Source: Adiantum capillus-veneris (Eukaryota; Streptophyta; Polypodiopsida; Polypodiales; Pteridaceae). Taken from it: a stretch of DNA of 64,000 nucleotides. The first letter of the stretch is position 1. The number at the start of each line of letters is the position of its first letter. Below are positions 22,046-33,375 of the stretch, piece by piece. The translations under genes and the position numbers were made by a program. The notes under the pieces are model-generated. The model was given only the letters and a program-made list of their open reading frames with translations. It was not told the origin of the DNA and searched no databases. The stretch lies in NCBI GenBank assembly GCA_014529385.2, contig CM043942.1, positions 59,387,184 to 59,451,183 on the forward strand, given 5' to 3'.

Positions 22046-22447
22046 TTCGTATCAGAGGTATTGGTTTCTCTTTTCTTGCTTAAGAAGAGAGGTCCATAAG
22101 TTTTCCATGAAAGGTTGGTCTGTTCATTGCAATAGGGTAAGTGGGATAGGGATCTATTATCTTTGTTGAGAAGGAATTAGTTTGAGGTACACCATTGGGA
22201 ACTATAGTCTTAATAATGAAGCCTCTCGGGGCTTTCCTTTGGATTAACCACATTATTGAGCTACAAGCAAGCTCAACAGCAACCATAATCGACTGAGCAA
22301 TGTTAGACCTTCTCCACTAGTCTTGGCAATCAATAGTGCCTAAACCATGGGCTGCTTGAGAAATAATTTTCAAAAGTAAAGAAGAGTAACAACTAAGGTT
22401 CTTGAGGGTACGAAAGCACAAAGTAATCTATACATAAGTTTAATGAC

Positions 22448-23693
22448 ATGGATGACAATAACCAAGAGAGTAGAATGAACATTAATAACTTTGATTTTCC
22501 ACATGAAGGTGCTAATGATGATGCCCCCATGTTTGTCAATTATCTTATTATTGGGTTGCCACAAGATACGGGCAAACCTGCTTTGCAGGCAGAAGTTACT
22601 CAACAACTTCATGCTTATGGGATTTCCCTTCCTCTCTAAGAGGAGAAAGAGCTTGGGAGGCCTCTTGATGAGAATCCCAAAAGAAGTCTCTCTCCCATAA
22701 GAGAGGAGGAATCCAAAGAACAAGAAATAAGAAAATCCGTAAGCTCCTTTGAAGATGTGGGTCCATGAAGATGGTGGTTTAGATGATCCCCACTCCAGTA
22801 AAGAGGAAACGGTCAACCCATAGTCCTTCTCCTCATCACTCCAAAATGGAAGAGAGGAAACAAAGGAGGAAAAAGGCAAGAAAGAGGTCACCCTCTTCTC
22901 CTTACTCTGCACCTTCCTCCTCTTCTGACGAAAGCATTAGCTATTCTCCTAGATAATACAAGAGGGGAGGACATCGCAAATATTGCCCTGCATGCCGAAG
23001 GTCCCAAAAGCTTAAGAAGTTCAAAGAGGGAGGAAAGAGTATCTCTTTTCTCACCTATGATGTCACTTTTGGTGCTACAAAGTATTAACCTTCATCTAGC
23101 AATTTGATGCGGCCTTTGGAGATGAGGGATTCACAGAGTCCTCTAGGCTACTTCATCTAGCTATGCACTTCCAAAAATCTGCTCGTCAATGGTGGGCTAG
23201 CCTTCATGGCAGCAGTGAAACCCCCAAGAGGTCACCTAATAAAAATGTAACCTATCAGGTGAGTTCAACAGAAGGGTTTTTAAAGTTCTTGAAACTTACA
23301 CATATATTTATGCAGAAGGGCATTTTTTTTTCAAATTTGATTTTTTTTTTAAAGATTTCAAAAGAAAAGGGTACATTATATTCTTAACGAAATTCACAGA
23401 TAAGGGGTTCTACAAACATGTCTTGAACGCACGTGATACGATAGTTTTACACATAGTGAACCCGGGAGGTGAGACCCCACAGACACGGAAAACTTTACGA
23501 GTTTCCACCATGAAGCAATTCCTTACAAGCGATGCAAAGGACAAAGTGCTTACCAAATAGTGGAGTTGGAAGCTTCTCTACCATGAGTCTATCCACAAAT
23601 ATGTGGCAAGGCTACTATCTTTCAAAAGATAGACTTTGCCGACAAAAGGAAACAATTATGTGAATGATTACCTGAAGAGATGGTTGAATATGT
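22448..23693 (+). pseudogene. Gypsy family C gag relic, copy 2
   Basis: Starts MDDNNQESRMNINNF, homologous to 4404. It runs through Lys/Arg/Ser-rich sequence to FKEGGKSISFLTYDVTFGA near 23020-23065 and AMHFQKSARQWWASLHG at about 23161-23208 (typical gypsy capsid W-W motif). It ends with FQKIDFADKRKQL and PEEMVEY just before 23693. Stops and frameshifts are frequent, and 23230-23500 does not align to the other copies and may be an inserted scrap. It is cut at 23694 by the Tat element LTR. Confidence 0.7.
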
Positions 23694-24830
23694 TGTCAGG
23701 AGTTTTTTGGAGCAGAGATTGCGCATATGTACATATACATGCATGGTGCATCAAATAAATAATTGCCCATTTTTCAGAGCCAGGTGGTTACGTGGGGCCC
23801 ACATGTGTACAGGTAGGACAACATGTACATAGTGCATCGATTTTCACTATTACTAATACCAGTGTGTTTTTTCTACAATAAGGAGGAGTTGGTAGCACGT
23901 AAAAATTCTCGAGGAAGCTATCTGCGAGCCAACGACATGAGGTAAGCAGATGCGTCAGATGGAATCTAGTGGCGTCAGGAGGGCGAATGGGGTCAATACT
24001 TGCACGCGGAGAAGTACGGACACGACGTGGGTGTTTTCTTGTGATACTTATGCAGAAAGTTCATCATGAGGACCACTTTCTGGGGCTACTTCACGTGGTT
24101 GCGAGACGCATTATTGAAAAGAAATGAGTGCCAGGTGTGCAGATGATGCAAAAAGGTGACAACTATGCACTGCGAGGTCAGTTTTTGGCATGTTCGGTGT
24201 CCGTTTGAGGTCATCTAAAAGGCCAAGGGTTCCCAACTAATAAATCAAAGTGTGGTAACTGAAAAAAATAGAGAGAAGACCAGAAAAAACGTGGAGAAGA
24301 GAGGAGGAACAGCCGTAGGTGTGTTTTTGGGGTTTTTGGAGTCTATTTTGGCTGTAAACTGCTCATCCGAGGTCGGATTTGAGCACTTTGACATTGTAGA
24401 CTGGGGTTTCGGGCCGTTCCGGACACGATGGAGCTGTCCATTTTGCCAAATTCCTCACTCTTTTTCTATTGTTTTGGCTGTGTAAGTTTCTCCTATGAGC
24501 GAAGCTTCTGCTCCAATTTGTGATTGTATCTGGTATCTTTTATCCATATTGTGTGAGCTATTTGCCCCATTGGTGTTGACCCAATCTCAATTGTATCTAA
24601 ACATTAGAAATTCTCCTCTTTTGAACCGAGTTTTTTGGGTGTGTGTGTGTGTGTGTGTGTGGAGTGGGCAAGTGGATAGTCTCTCTCCTCTCACTCTAGA
24701 GGTGTGTTCCCTGTCTCGGCCAGGTGTGTTGTGTAAGCCGAGTGGTGCCCCATAATGTGTGTGTGTATCATCCCAAGAGTGTGTGTCGGGTCATTATAGA
24801 GGCGTTGTGTGTGTTTCCATCCCGCTCACA
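23694..24830 (+). repeat. 5' LTR of Tat copy 1 (1137 bp)
   Basis: TGTCAGGAGTTTTTTGG to CATCCCGCTCACA. Matches 31527-32666 and 45950-47083 end to end. It holds a short GT tract near 24640-24660. The frames inside it (for example 24252-24485) recur in the 3' LTR only because the LTRs are duplicates. Confidence 0.95.
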
Positions 24831-25904
24831 TTCTTTTGGCGCCCCCACGGAGGATCTTCTTTGAGTACCTTCTGCTTCGAGCTTCAAGCTTCGAGATTCG
24901 GGATTACAAGTTGCAGGGTGCAGATTGCAGATTTCAGGTTACAGGTTACAGGGACAGGTACAGGTACAGGTGATTCACATAGGTACAGGTATCTGGAGTA
25001 CAGTGATATACTAGCAGTGGTGTCACTTGCAGCTGTTGTGGATATGCATCATTTGGCGCCTGTTTGAGCGCATTGTCTGTTGGATTGTACGTTACTTGTG
25101 GAAACTGCCATGGTACGCCTTTTTGGAGCCATATATGGTTTTATTTGGCAGTCCCAGCCATTTCTAGGACTTGGTCTAGAAGATAGTCATTTCTGAGACT
25201 TGACTATACCTGATTTACATTAGCCTTCATGTGAGGGTCGATAGCGTGAGGTTTTTATTGAGCTGCGGGATTCTCAAATGTAGAGATCCTTTCGGTGATA
25301 CAGGTAGCTGGAGCACCCTTTTTGTGACCTCGCCATAGGCTATGTACTAGTGAGTCCTTCTTGATGCTCGGGTTCTATTGTTGACAGTTTATGCATACAT
25401 ATACAGTCTATATTTTGGGTTCCTACTACTCTATTTTTGGGGAAACTTTGCCAAAATTTTTCCAAGTTATGATGGTTTGTTTTTTGGTCTTTTGAGCCAT
25501 TTATGCTGTTATGCTGCTGAAATTTTGGCAAAATCAGAGGTTGAGTCAGGTGTGCCTTCTTGGGAGCTTCATGGTTGGATTTAATGGATGATCAAAATGG
25601 CCCTCAATTCACTCCATTTCATTTAACTCAAAGAATCCAGATAAATGTTCATGTGTCCAGGAAGATTTTTTTCCAGCAGCGCATAGTCTTTATGTTCAGG
25701 CCAAGAAGATTAGGAGAGATCCAGGAATGTCCTTTGCCTGTTGTAATTCCGATGATCAACTATGAAAACTCATTTGATGTGCATGTGTTTGTCCTTATCT
25801 AAAGTTAAGCTCCATTGAAGTTTCTGGGAATTGAGTCAGTAAAAGTTTTGGGTTCTTGCACGTGTGTTCAAAGGGGTTCTCAAAGCATTGAAACTTGGGT
25901 ATCC
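24831..25904 (+). other. Tat copy 1 leader with primer site
   Basis: TGGCGCCCCC at 24837 is the likely primer-binding site, six bases after the LTR. A run of ACAGGT/ACAGG units (about 24930-24992) forms a small hexamer repeat. The remaining leader is non-coding up to the gag start at 25905. Confidence 0.65.
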
Positions 25905-27340
25905 ATGGCTTTCTCTTATCCGGAGTTTCATGGAAGAAGTGATGAAGATTTGGAAGACTTTCTGAAAAAGATGGAGGTTGCCTGCATTAGCAACCAGATT
26001 CATGACCCTGCGTAGATGTTACGTGTTCTCCAAATTTGTTTGAAGAGTGATGCACGAGTTTGGTCCAAAGCATTTGAAGAGGAGTTGCGTGTAGCGGATC
26101 CACCTGTAAGATTGAGTTGGGACAATCTACGACATGGGTTGTAAGTGGAGTTTGTGAAGATAGAAGATCCTGACAAAGTGTGGCAAGAAGTACAGGCTTT
26201 GGTGCAAAAGGAAGGTGAGCCAGTAGATGCGTACATACGTAAGTTTTCATTGGTATGGGAGCGGATGTGCAAGGCCTTAGCACCACAGGTACCCCCGCGT
26301 GACATGATGAAGAAGGACAGGTTCTTGGATGGTCTTTAGGAGAATATACGTTGGAGAGTGGAGCTAAAGAAGCGTAGGACATATGAAGATGCACTAGAGG
26401 TAGCAAGGAACAAAGAGTGGAAGTTGAGGAAAATGAGCCAGTTAGGGGTGGAGTCTTTTCCCATGAGGTCTGAATTTCAACCTATGGACTCTTTACAAGG
26501 TCGCATGTCAGGGGTTCATCATGAACAAGTGGTTCCTATTACTACTCAGGTTATGCTAGCAGTGGTCACTACATCGGTGCAAGATGATGGGCTAAGGCAA
26601 GACACGAGGCAAGTGGTAGATTTGATGAAGAATCTCAGCCTAAACATGCTAGGTCAAGTGGGAAATAATCGAGGTCAAGGGAGGTTTGCAAATCAGCCAG
26701 GAGGTGAAGAAAGGCCTAGGAATGGTGTTGGACAAAGCAATGCCAGGTTTTGGAGGAAGACGCCCACATGTTACAATTTTGGAGAGCTGGGTCACATCAG
26801 CCCGCAATGTGATAAGACACCAAGGATGGGGGGAGACATGTATCCACTGCCAAGACAGGTGCTAACTAGGTCAAATGATTATGGCATCGAAATTAAGGGA
26901 GACGAAGGAACTAGTGGATTAACCCAAGAGGAAAAGGGAAAGACAAAAGTGCTAAGTCTAGTCACCTTGGAGAAGGCATCAAAGCTAGAGGATACATTAG
27001 TGATGCCTATTGGGAAGAGGACTACAAAGAATAAGGAAGGAAGAAGTGCCCCAGGTCCTAGTAAGAAGAAAGGAAAGAGCCATGAAGGCGAGGATGTCCA
27101 AGCCAAGAGGAAAAGGAGATCTCGTCGAAAGTTTCATGTTTCAGATTTTCCACTAGGGGATGGGCAATTAAGCTATGACTTGAAGGAGGATCTGACGAGC
27201 AGGAAGGCAGATGTTACTTTTGGGCAGTTTATAGAGATGGTTCCTAAGCTAAAGCGACAGTGGAAGAGGATGGTTAACCCAATGGAGAAAGAGCCAGAGA
27301 GAGGTTCAGTGAAGGTGTTGGCAATGGATGAGCTACAAGA
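25905..27340 (+). pseudogene. Tat copy 1 gag (nucleocapsid/capsid)
   Basis: Start at 25905: MAFSYPEFHGRSDEDLEDFLKK, the Retrotrans_gag opening. Capsid features follow (DPDKVWQEVQALVQKEGEPVDAYIRKF, FLDGL). A knuckle near 26770-26812 reads CYNFGELGHISPQC, where the second Cys of C-x2-C has become Phe, so zinc binding is impaired. After it comes a long Lys/Arg-rich linker. Stops interrupt the frame at 26013, 26142 and 26337, so three nonsense changes must be assumed. From 26358 on the frame is open into the protease. Confidence 0.8.
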
Positions 27341-28085
27341 CATTTGTCCAATAGTAGATGTGTGGCATAAAAGGAAAAATTTGGGACAAGGTTATGTGGA
27401 TGGCGGAGCCCAAATATGCGTCATAACACACTCATGCTTTGAGAAGATGGGTCTCACCGTGGCTGGGGTGTCAGGTTTTCGGATCAGATTGGCAAACCAT
27501 CAAGAAGTAAAATGCTTGAGTGTTGTAAAGAGCTTAGAAGTGGAGGCATATGATGCAAAGGCAGTGGTTGATTTTCATGTGATGCCAGCAGGGTTGGGAG
27601 CATATCTTAATATACTGGGCAGACCGTGATTACGTGCAGTGGGAGCTGTTCAAGATTGGCGACATGGTACGATTAGCCTCTATGGAAAGACAGGTACCAA
27701 GAAGCTTTATAATATGGACACAAGGAAATGATTAGAGGAGCTTTATGAAGATGAGGATGAGTCTAGTGATGAAGACTCTTCCACAGTGACAGATGAGGAC
27801 AGTGATAGCACTACTAGCAGTGATGAGGATGCTGATGTTGCATTTCTTTTGATGGACAAAGAAATTCAGGAGTTTGGTTTAGTTGCATTTGCGAATGAGG
27901 TTGAAGATGAAAGTGAAGGGCCTTATGAAGTGATTGAAGGGTTGATGCAAACCAAGGTTGAGTTGTCAAACAAGTAGGAATTGATGACACAAATGATGAG
28001 TGGAGACCTCTCAGCTATGGAGAAGGATATATATTGACACATGCTGGCTAGTTTTCTTGATTTGTTCATTACTTCATATGCATTA
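27341..28085 (+). pseudogene. Tat copy 1 protease and acidic linker
   Basis: The frame opened at 26358 ends in a retropepsin-like domain: YVDGGAQICVITHSCFEKMG (catalytic Asp-Gly-Gly in place of D-S/T-G) and LGAYLNILGRP, followed by TGA at 27627. After it comes a linker rich in Asp, Glu and Ser (DEDSDSTTSSDEDAD) leading to the RT in the second copy. Homologous to 37487-38160. Cut by the palindromic MITE at 28086. Confidence 0.75.
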
Positions 28086-28526
28086 GGCAAAATTTGGACT
28101 CACAAAGGGGCCCTTTAAGGAGTTTGACTTTACCTCTCTCTACCAAAACGAGCGCATGGATAAATTTTTGCGAACAAACTCCAAAGTTGGCGGAGGTTTG
28201 ACAGTTAGAATGTCCTTTCAAGCTCTATCTGCTGATATATAGCATGCCATGAGATTCCTCATATTTTGGAAGATTATTTTTTTGATTCACCTATGATGTG
28301 ACAACTCTGTCGGAATCTAAGTGAATCAAAAAAAGAATCTTCTAAAATATGAGGAATCTCATGGCGTGCTATATATTAGTAGATAGAGCTTCAAGAGGAC
28401 ATTCTAACTGTCAAACCTCCACCAACTTTGGAGTTTGTTTGTAAAAATTTATCCATGCGCTCGTTTTGGTGGAGAGAGGTAAAGTCAAACTCCTTAAAGG
28501 GCCCATTTGTGAGTCCAAATTTTGCC
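28086..28526. mobile_element. Palindromic foldback MITE, 441 bp
   Basis: The whole element is one inverted repeat: arms of about 217 bp with few mismatches around a 6-nt centre (AACTCT, about 28303-28308). Outer ends GGCAAAATTTGG...CCAAATTTTGCC are flanked by TA on both sides, which fits a TA target duplication (Tc1/mariner-type). The second Tat copy lacks it at the same place (38128-38140), which shows it is an insertion. It encodes nothing. Confidence 0.9.
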
Positions 28527-29690
28527 TAATGAAGAGATCAGAGGGTTCAAGGGATAAGAGATGCATATAGAGCTGAAAGAAGGTGCTAAACCAGTGCGGC
28601 AAAGGCTAAGAAGGATGGGTCAAGAGCAAATGGAAGCCTTGCGAGAAGAGGTGGACAAGTTGTTGAAGGCAGGGTTCATAGTCCCTGTGGAGACCACAGA
28701 ATGGGTGAGTCCAGTTGTAGTCAGTCCAAAGAAGGATGGGAAGTGGAGTATTGCCATTTGGGTTGTCAAATGGACCTTCCTTCTATCAAGAGAGAGCAAA
28801 TTGGGTGTTGGAACCATTCATTGGTAGTTGTGTTAAAGCTTTTATGGATGACTTATGTGTTTATAGCAGTAGGGTTGAACACCATGAGAAGGTGCAGATG
28901 GTATTGGCTCGATATGATGAATGTGGAGGACAACTAAATCCAAAGAAATGTCATCTAGCACAGCCAAGGGTGAAGTTATTGGGCCACATGGTGTCAGAAA
29001 ATGGCATTGAGGCTGATCCAGACAAGGTTAAGTCTATTATTCTTCTTCCATCACCTACGAGCACGAAGCAATTGGCAACCTTTATACACAAAGTGAAGTA
29101 CATGGCAAGGTTTATTCCATTGTCTTCTTAGATTCTTTATCCATTACAACAAGTGGAAAAGCATGATCCATTGCAATGGGATGACAAGTGTGAAAAAGTG
29201 TTTCAAGAGGTGAAAGAGGTGTTAGGGGGGTTGTCAGCCATGCAGGCTCCTGATTGGGAGAAAGTGTTTTATGTAAATCCATCAGTAGGGGATGATGCCA
29301 TTGGAGCCATGCTATTGCAAAAGGGGAAGGGCAGCCATTATATGAGCCCAGTGTATTGTGCAAGCCGATTGAAGTTGGTAGCGGAGAGAAAGTTCTCGGA
29401 AGTAGAGCTAGTGATGGCTAGTGTAATATTTGCTTGTCGACGATTTCGTCATTACTTGCTACCACGACCTTTTATTTTCTTGACGAGCTATGCCTTTTTT
29501 CCACAATCAATTAATGGTACTAACATGTCAAATGTGGTGAAGAAATGGGTAATTGAGCTGCAAGAGTTTGAGTTCTCTTTTCTCGTGGAAGATAGTACAA
29601 GGGCTACCCTAGCTGATTTGTTGACCTACAAGGAGAATCCCCTTATTGTTAAGGAAGAGGTGGTGAGAAAGGTAGTTGAAGAAGTGCCAC
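28527..29690 (+). pseudogene. Tat copy 1 reverse transcriptase and RNase H
   Basis: Begins with the RT entry region (VDKLLKAGFIVPVETTEW). At about 28747 some 214 bp present in copy 2 (38355-38570) are missing, removing the first catalytic Asp region (VDFKSLN) and the DGFSGYFQ block. Past the deletion come FGLSNGP, FMDDLCVYS (the YMDD-type catalytic motif), LLGHMVSENGIEADPDK and a stop at 29129. The RT-linked RNase H follows (VNPSVGDDAIGAMLLQ, KFSEVELVMASVIFACRRFRHYLL). Without the deleted palm segment it cannot polymerise. Confidence 0.85.
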
Positions 29691-30150
29691 AAATCAGCAA
29701 TGCACATGTGTTGTTCTTCGATGGTTCATACAGAAAGAGCCATGATGCGGCTTCAGGGGGTATAGCACTTTATGATCCAGAGGGGAAGCTAGTATGCAAG
29801 AGAGGGTTCAAATTGAACGCTCATAGTAACAATGAGGCTGAATATGCTACTCTGGAAGCCGGATTACACATTTGTTTGAAGCATGGGGTTCGAAGGTTGA
29901 GCATAAAAGGTGATGCCTTGTTAGTGGTGAAGCAAGTGCTGGGTGTGTGGAAGAGCAAGAACAACTCATTGAAGGAAATGTGTTTCAGAATTAAAGGCCT
30001 GTTAAAAAAGTTCGAAGCATGGAGCATCAGACACATTGAACGTGCTCTAAATGGAGAGGCACATGAAGCAGATCAAGGCATGATTGGGGAGCTATTTGTG
30101 TTGAGGACCACTTTACCTCTTTATCATGGCCGGGAAATTTTGGCTCAAGA
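29691..30150 (+). pseudogene. Tat copy 1 second RNase H (aRNH-type)
   Basis: A second RNase H-like domain in the same open frame (29153-30328). Catalytic positions are visible in order: VLFFDGSYR (Asp), NNEAEYATLEAGL (Glu), SIKGDALLVVKQV (Asp) and GEAHEADQG (Asp). This extra domain between RT-RNase H and integrase is typical for Tat/Ogre elements. All four acidic residues are kept, so this domain is the best preserved part of the element. Confidence 0.8.
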
Positions 30151-31498
30151 AGAGGAGTTTTTGCTAACAGGAATCATTCCAAAGGAGATCCAGAAGTGTA
30201 AGAAGTATGGCTTTGTGCGTAGATCATACAGGTACAAATTGATTGGTGATGTCTTATACATGAAAGGGGCTGATCTCGTGTTGAGACGTGTACCTTGGCG
30301 GGAGGAGCTTTACAGAGTGTTGGAATAGAATCATGAAGGTGCATGTGGTGGCCATTTTTCTCTAAAGATCACCTTGCATAAGATTTTGCAAGAGGGGTAT
30401 GTATGACCTAGTTTGCACAAGGATGTTCACCATTGGTGTAGGTCTTGCAATAGGTGTCAAGGATTTGGGAAGAGAGTGTTGAAGCCAGAGCTACGAAAAA
30501 CCATTACGGCGTTTGATGTGTTTGAAAAGTGGGGGATTGATGCAATAGGCCCGTTACCTATCACAAGCAGGGGCAAAAGCTATATCTTGATGGCAAGGGA
30601 CTGTCTCTCTAGATGGGAAGAGGCTATAGCAGTAAAACAGATCACTACAAAGGATGTGGCAAAATTTGTGTATGATGAAATATGTTGCAAGTTTGGGGTG
30701 CCATTAGAGCTACTTTCAGATAAGGGGCCAGGATTTAGAGCTAAATTGCTAGACTTCTTATGCACAAAGATGAAGATTAGGCACCAGCATACCACTCCTT
30801 ATTACCCGCAGTGTAATGGCATTAATGAAAGATTCAATGGTGAGTTGGTACAAATTCTTTCTAAAGTGATAGAGCACCAAGGAAAGAATTGGGATTTGGA
30901 ATTGCCTAGTGCATTATGGGCTTACCGTACTTCGGTGAAGACAGGTACAAGGTTTACTCCATTTCATTTGGTGTATGGAAAGGAAGCACTATTGCCTGTG
31001 GAGGTAGAGTTGCCTGCAGTCAAGATGCTAGAGAAGTTGCTAGGGCCGCCTAGTGATGCATTCAAAGAGAGGCTCTTGCAGTTACAAGAGGTCGAGTTGG
31101 ATAGGATGAGCGCATCGGAGCATTATGGGCAGATGCAGGATAAAGCTTTGGCAAAGATAAATGAAAAGGTCAAAAGTAAGGGTATCAAGAAGCATGACTT
31201 GGTTTTGCGCTACAACAGTAAGCTGGACAACACCTTCCAAAAGAAGTTTCAAATTAAGTGGGAAGGCCCTTTCAAGGTAGTGGAGTGTTTCCCGAATGGC
31301 ACATATCAGCTGGCTAGCCTGGATGGTGTTCTACATAATTCAAGGGTAAATGGATTGCGTCTTAAATTGTATCATGCCAAGTTGATGATGGTCGAGCAAG
31401 ATGAGTTGTATGTGGATCAAGGAGTGTTGGTGAAGGATGAGGAGACTTGTGACGCTGCGAGTCTCATATCGCTTTTTGCTGCTGCTGATCGTGAATGA
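30151..31498 (+). pseudogene. Tat copy 1 integrase
   Basis: Zinc-binding part: HEGACGGHF, then HKDVHHWCRSCNRCQ (H-H-C-C). Catalytic core: WGIDAIGPLP (Asp), LLSDKGPGF (Asp), NERFNGELVQIL (Glu). C-terminal part: KWEGPFKVVECFPNGTYQL, a GPY/F-like module, ending at 31498. There is no chromodomain. Two stops (30326-30328 and near 30405) break it before the core. From 30413 the frame is open for 361 codons. The second copy has its integrase split by copia-1. Confidence 0.85.
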
Positions 31499-31509
31499 TC
31501 TAGCAGGTT

Positions 31510-31526
31510 AGGGGATGGGAAAATTA
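31510..31526 (+). promoter_or_regulatory. Polypurine tract of Tat copy 1
   Basis: AGGGGATGGGAAAATTA directly precedes the 3' LTR. Copy 2 has TAGGGGATGGACAAAG at the same position. Confidence 0.7.
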
Positions 31527-32666
31527 TGTCAGGAGTTTTTTGGATCAAGGGATTGCGCATATGTACATATACATGCATGGTGCATCAAATAAAGAATTGC
31601 CCATTTTTCAGAGCCAGGTGGTTACGTGGGGCCCACATGTGTACAGGTAGGACAACATGTACATAGTGCATCGATTTTCACTATTACCAGTACCAGTGTG
31701 TTTTTTCTACAATAAGGAGAAGTTGGTAGCGCGTAAAACTTCTCGAGGAATCTATCTGCGGGCCGACGACATGAGGTAAGCAGGTGCGTCAGATGGCATC
31801 TAGTGGCGTCAGGAGGGCGAATGGGGTCAATACTTGCACGCGGAGAAGTATGGACACAACGTGGGTGTTTTCTTGTGATACTTATGCAGAAAGGTCATCA
31901 TGAGGACCACTTTTTGGGGACACTTCACGTGGTTGCGAAACACATTATTGAAAAGAAATGAGTGCCAGGTGTGCAAATGATGCAAAAAGGTGACAACTAT
32001 GCACTGCGAGGTCAGTTTTTGGCCTGTTCGGGGTCCGTTTGAGGTCATCTTAAAGGCCAAGGGTGCCCAACTAATAAATCTAAGTGTGGGAACTGAAAAA
32101 AATAGAGAGAAAACCAGAAAAAACGTGGAGAAGAGAGGAGGAACAGCCGAAGGTGTGTTTTTGGGGTTTTTGGAGTTTGTTTTGGTTGTAAACTGCTCAT
32201 CCGAGGTCGGATTTGAGCACTTTGACATTGTAGACTGGGGTTTCGGGCCGTTCCGGACACGATGGCGCTGTCCATTTTGCCAAATTCCTCACTCTTTTTC
32301 TACTGTTTTGGCTGTGTAAGTTTCTCCTATGAGCGAAGCTTCTGCTCCAATTTGTGATTGTATCTGGTATCTTTTATCCATATTGTGTGAGCTATTTGCC
32401 CCATTGGTGTTGGCCCAAGCTCAATTGTATCTAAACATTAGAAATTCTCCTCTTTTGAGCTGAGTTTTTTGGGTGTGTGTGTGTGTGTGTCTGTGTGGAG
32501 TGGGCAAGTGGATAGTCTCTCTCCTCTCACTCTAGAGGTGTGTTCCCTGTCTCGGCCAGGTGTGTTGTGTAAGCCGAGTGGTGCCCCATAATGTGTGTGT
32601 GTATCATCCCAAGAGTATGTGTCGGGTCATTATAGAGGCGTTGTGTGTGTTTCCATCCCGCTCACA
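31527..32666 (+). repeat. 3' LTR of Tat copy 1 (1140 bp)
   Basis: Same sequence as 23694-24830. The right edge GCTCACA abuts the coding part of the gene relic (exon 7) without a target duplication. Confidence 0.95.
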
Positions 32667-33159
32667 ACGTCGTTGGGTGCTTGGAGGTTAGTCTTTTTCC
32701 AAGAAGATGAAGGCTCCTTGGATTTTTTACCTCCTCGAGTCGGCTCTGGAGGCTTGGATGCAACCTTAGCTCTTTTCTTTGGTGTGGCGCTCTCTTCAGT
32801 GTTGCTCCTCTTTTTGCTATGCCCCAAAATCTCTGCACAAACCTCTGAAATAAGAAGTTCTGAGTCCTCATCAGAAAAGTTCACTGTTGTATCCTTTTCA
32901 ATTGGCTTCTCAGATGATTTTTCAGTGTCCTCTACGTCCTTGTTCATTGCAGGTTCTGGCTTCAGAGGCACCTCGGCTGACTCCTTGGATGCGTCACCTT
33001 GAGCTCCCACTACATCTGCTCTTTTTTCATCCCTTTTTTTTGCCTTTTGCTAGTCCGGAGTGTCTTCACCTGCTTATTTCTGGGATGCATTCTTATCCCC
33101 ACACCCACCACACATGCTATCAATATTGGGCTTGCATGATGACCCAGCTTGGGAGTGTG
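32667..33159 (-). pseudogene. Gene relic exon 7: acidic then Lys-rich, nuclear-type tail
   Basis: The acceptor (TAG at 33160-33161) joins in phase with exon 6. The frame has a Cys pair (SMCGGCGDK), two stops (near 33080 and 33055), then a long open part: acidic/Ser-rich, NFSDEDSELLISEV, and basic clusters KKRSNTEESATPKKRAKV and RGGKKSK typical of nuclear localisation signals. It is cut at 32667 by the Tat LTR, so the true C-terminus is gone. Confidence 0.6.
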
Positions 33160-33239
33160 CTACATAAAAGACAATGTAATAATACTCAATATTAAGTTAT
33201 GTGAACATTCAAAGAGAAGAATGTTCCATAGAATATTAC

Positions 33240-33287
33240 CAATTCCATCAACAGGAGATCCAAAGATGCCTTCCATTGGATCTTTCT
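33240..33287 (-). pseudogene. Gene relic exon 6 (48 bp)
   Basis: A short exon between TTGCAG and GTAATA. It is phase 1 at both ends and keeps the frame between exon 5 and exon 7 (EKDPMEGIFGSPVDGIG). The phase agreement is the main support. Confidence 0.6.
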
Positions 33288-33375
33288 CTGCAATTACATG
33301 GAGAAAAGAAACAAAATGGTCAAGAAATGAATCTACAATCAGATTCATATCATAAGGTATAAAAACATCGATTAC

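Larger units (their letters stand above)
23694..32666 (+). mobile_element. Tat-type Ty3/gypsy retrotransposon, copy 1, 8.97 kb
   Basis: Two LTRs of about 1.14 kb (TGTCAGG...GCTCACA) at the ends, TGGCGCC-type primer site, gag, protease, RT, RNase H, a second RNase H-like domain, integrase, and a polypurine tract. The second RNase H between the first and the integrase is the hallmark of the Tat/Ogre lineage. LTRs differ by only a few percent where compared (about 12 changes in 245 bp). The flanking bases (TATGT left, ACGTC right) are not a clean target duplication, and the two flanks belong to different sequences. Stops, an RT deletion and an inserted MITE make it non-autonomous. Confidence 0.9.

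Noticed and set aside
24252-24485. 77-codon frame, repeated at 31990-32319
   Set aside because: Part of the Tat LTR pair and frame not preserved in the third LTR (46,5xx region).
28411-28602. 63-codon minus-strand frame
   Set aside because: Runs across the arm of the palindromic MITE and into antisense RT.
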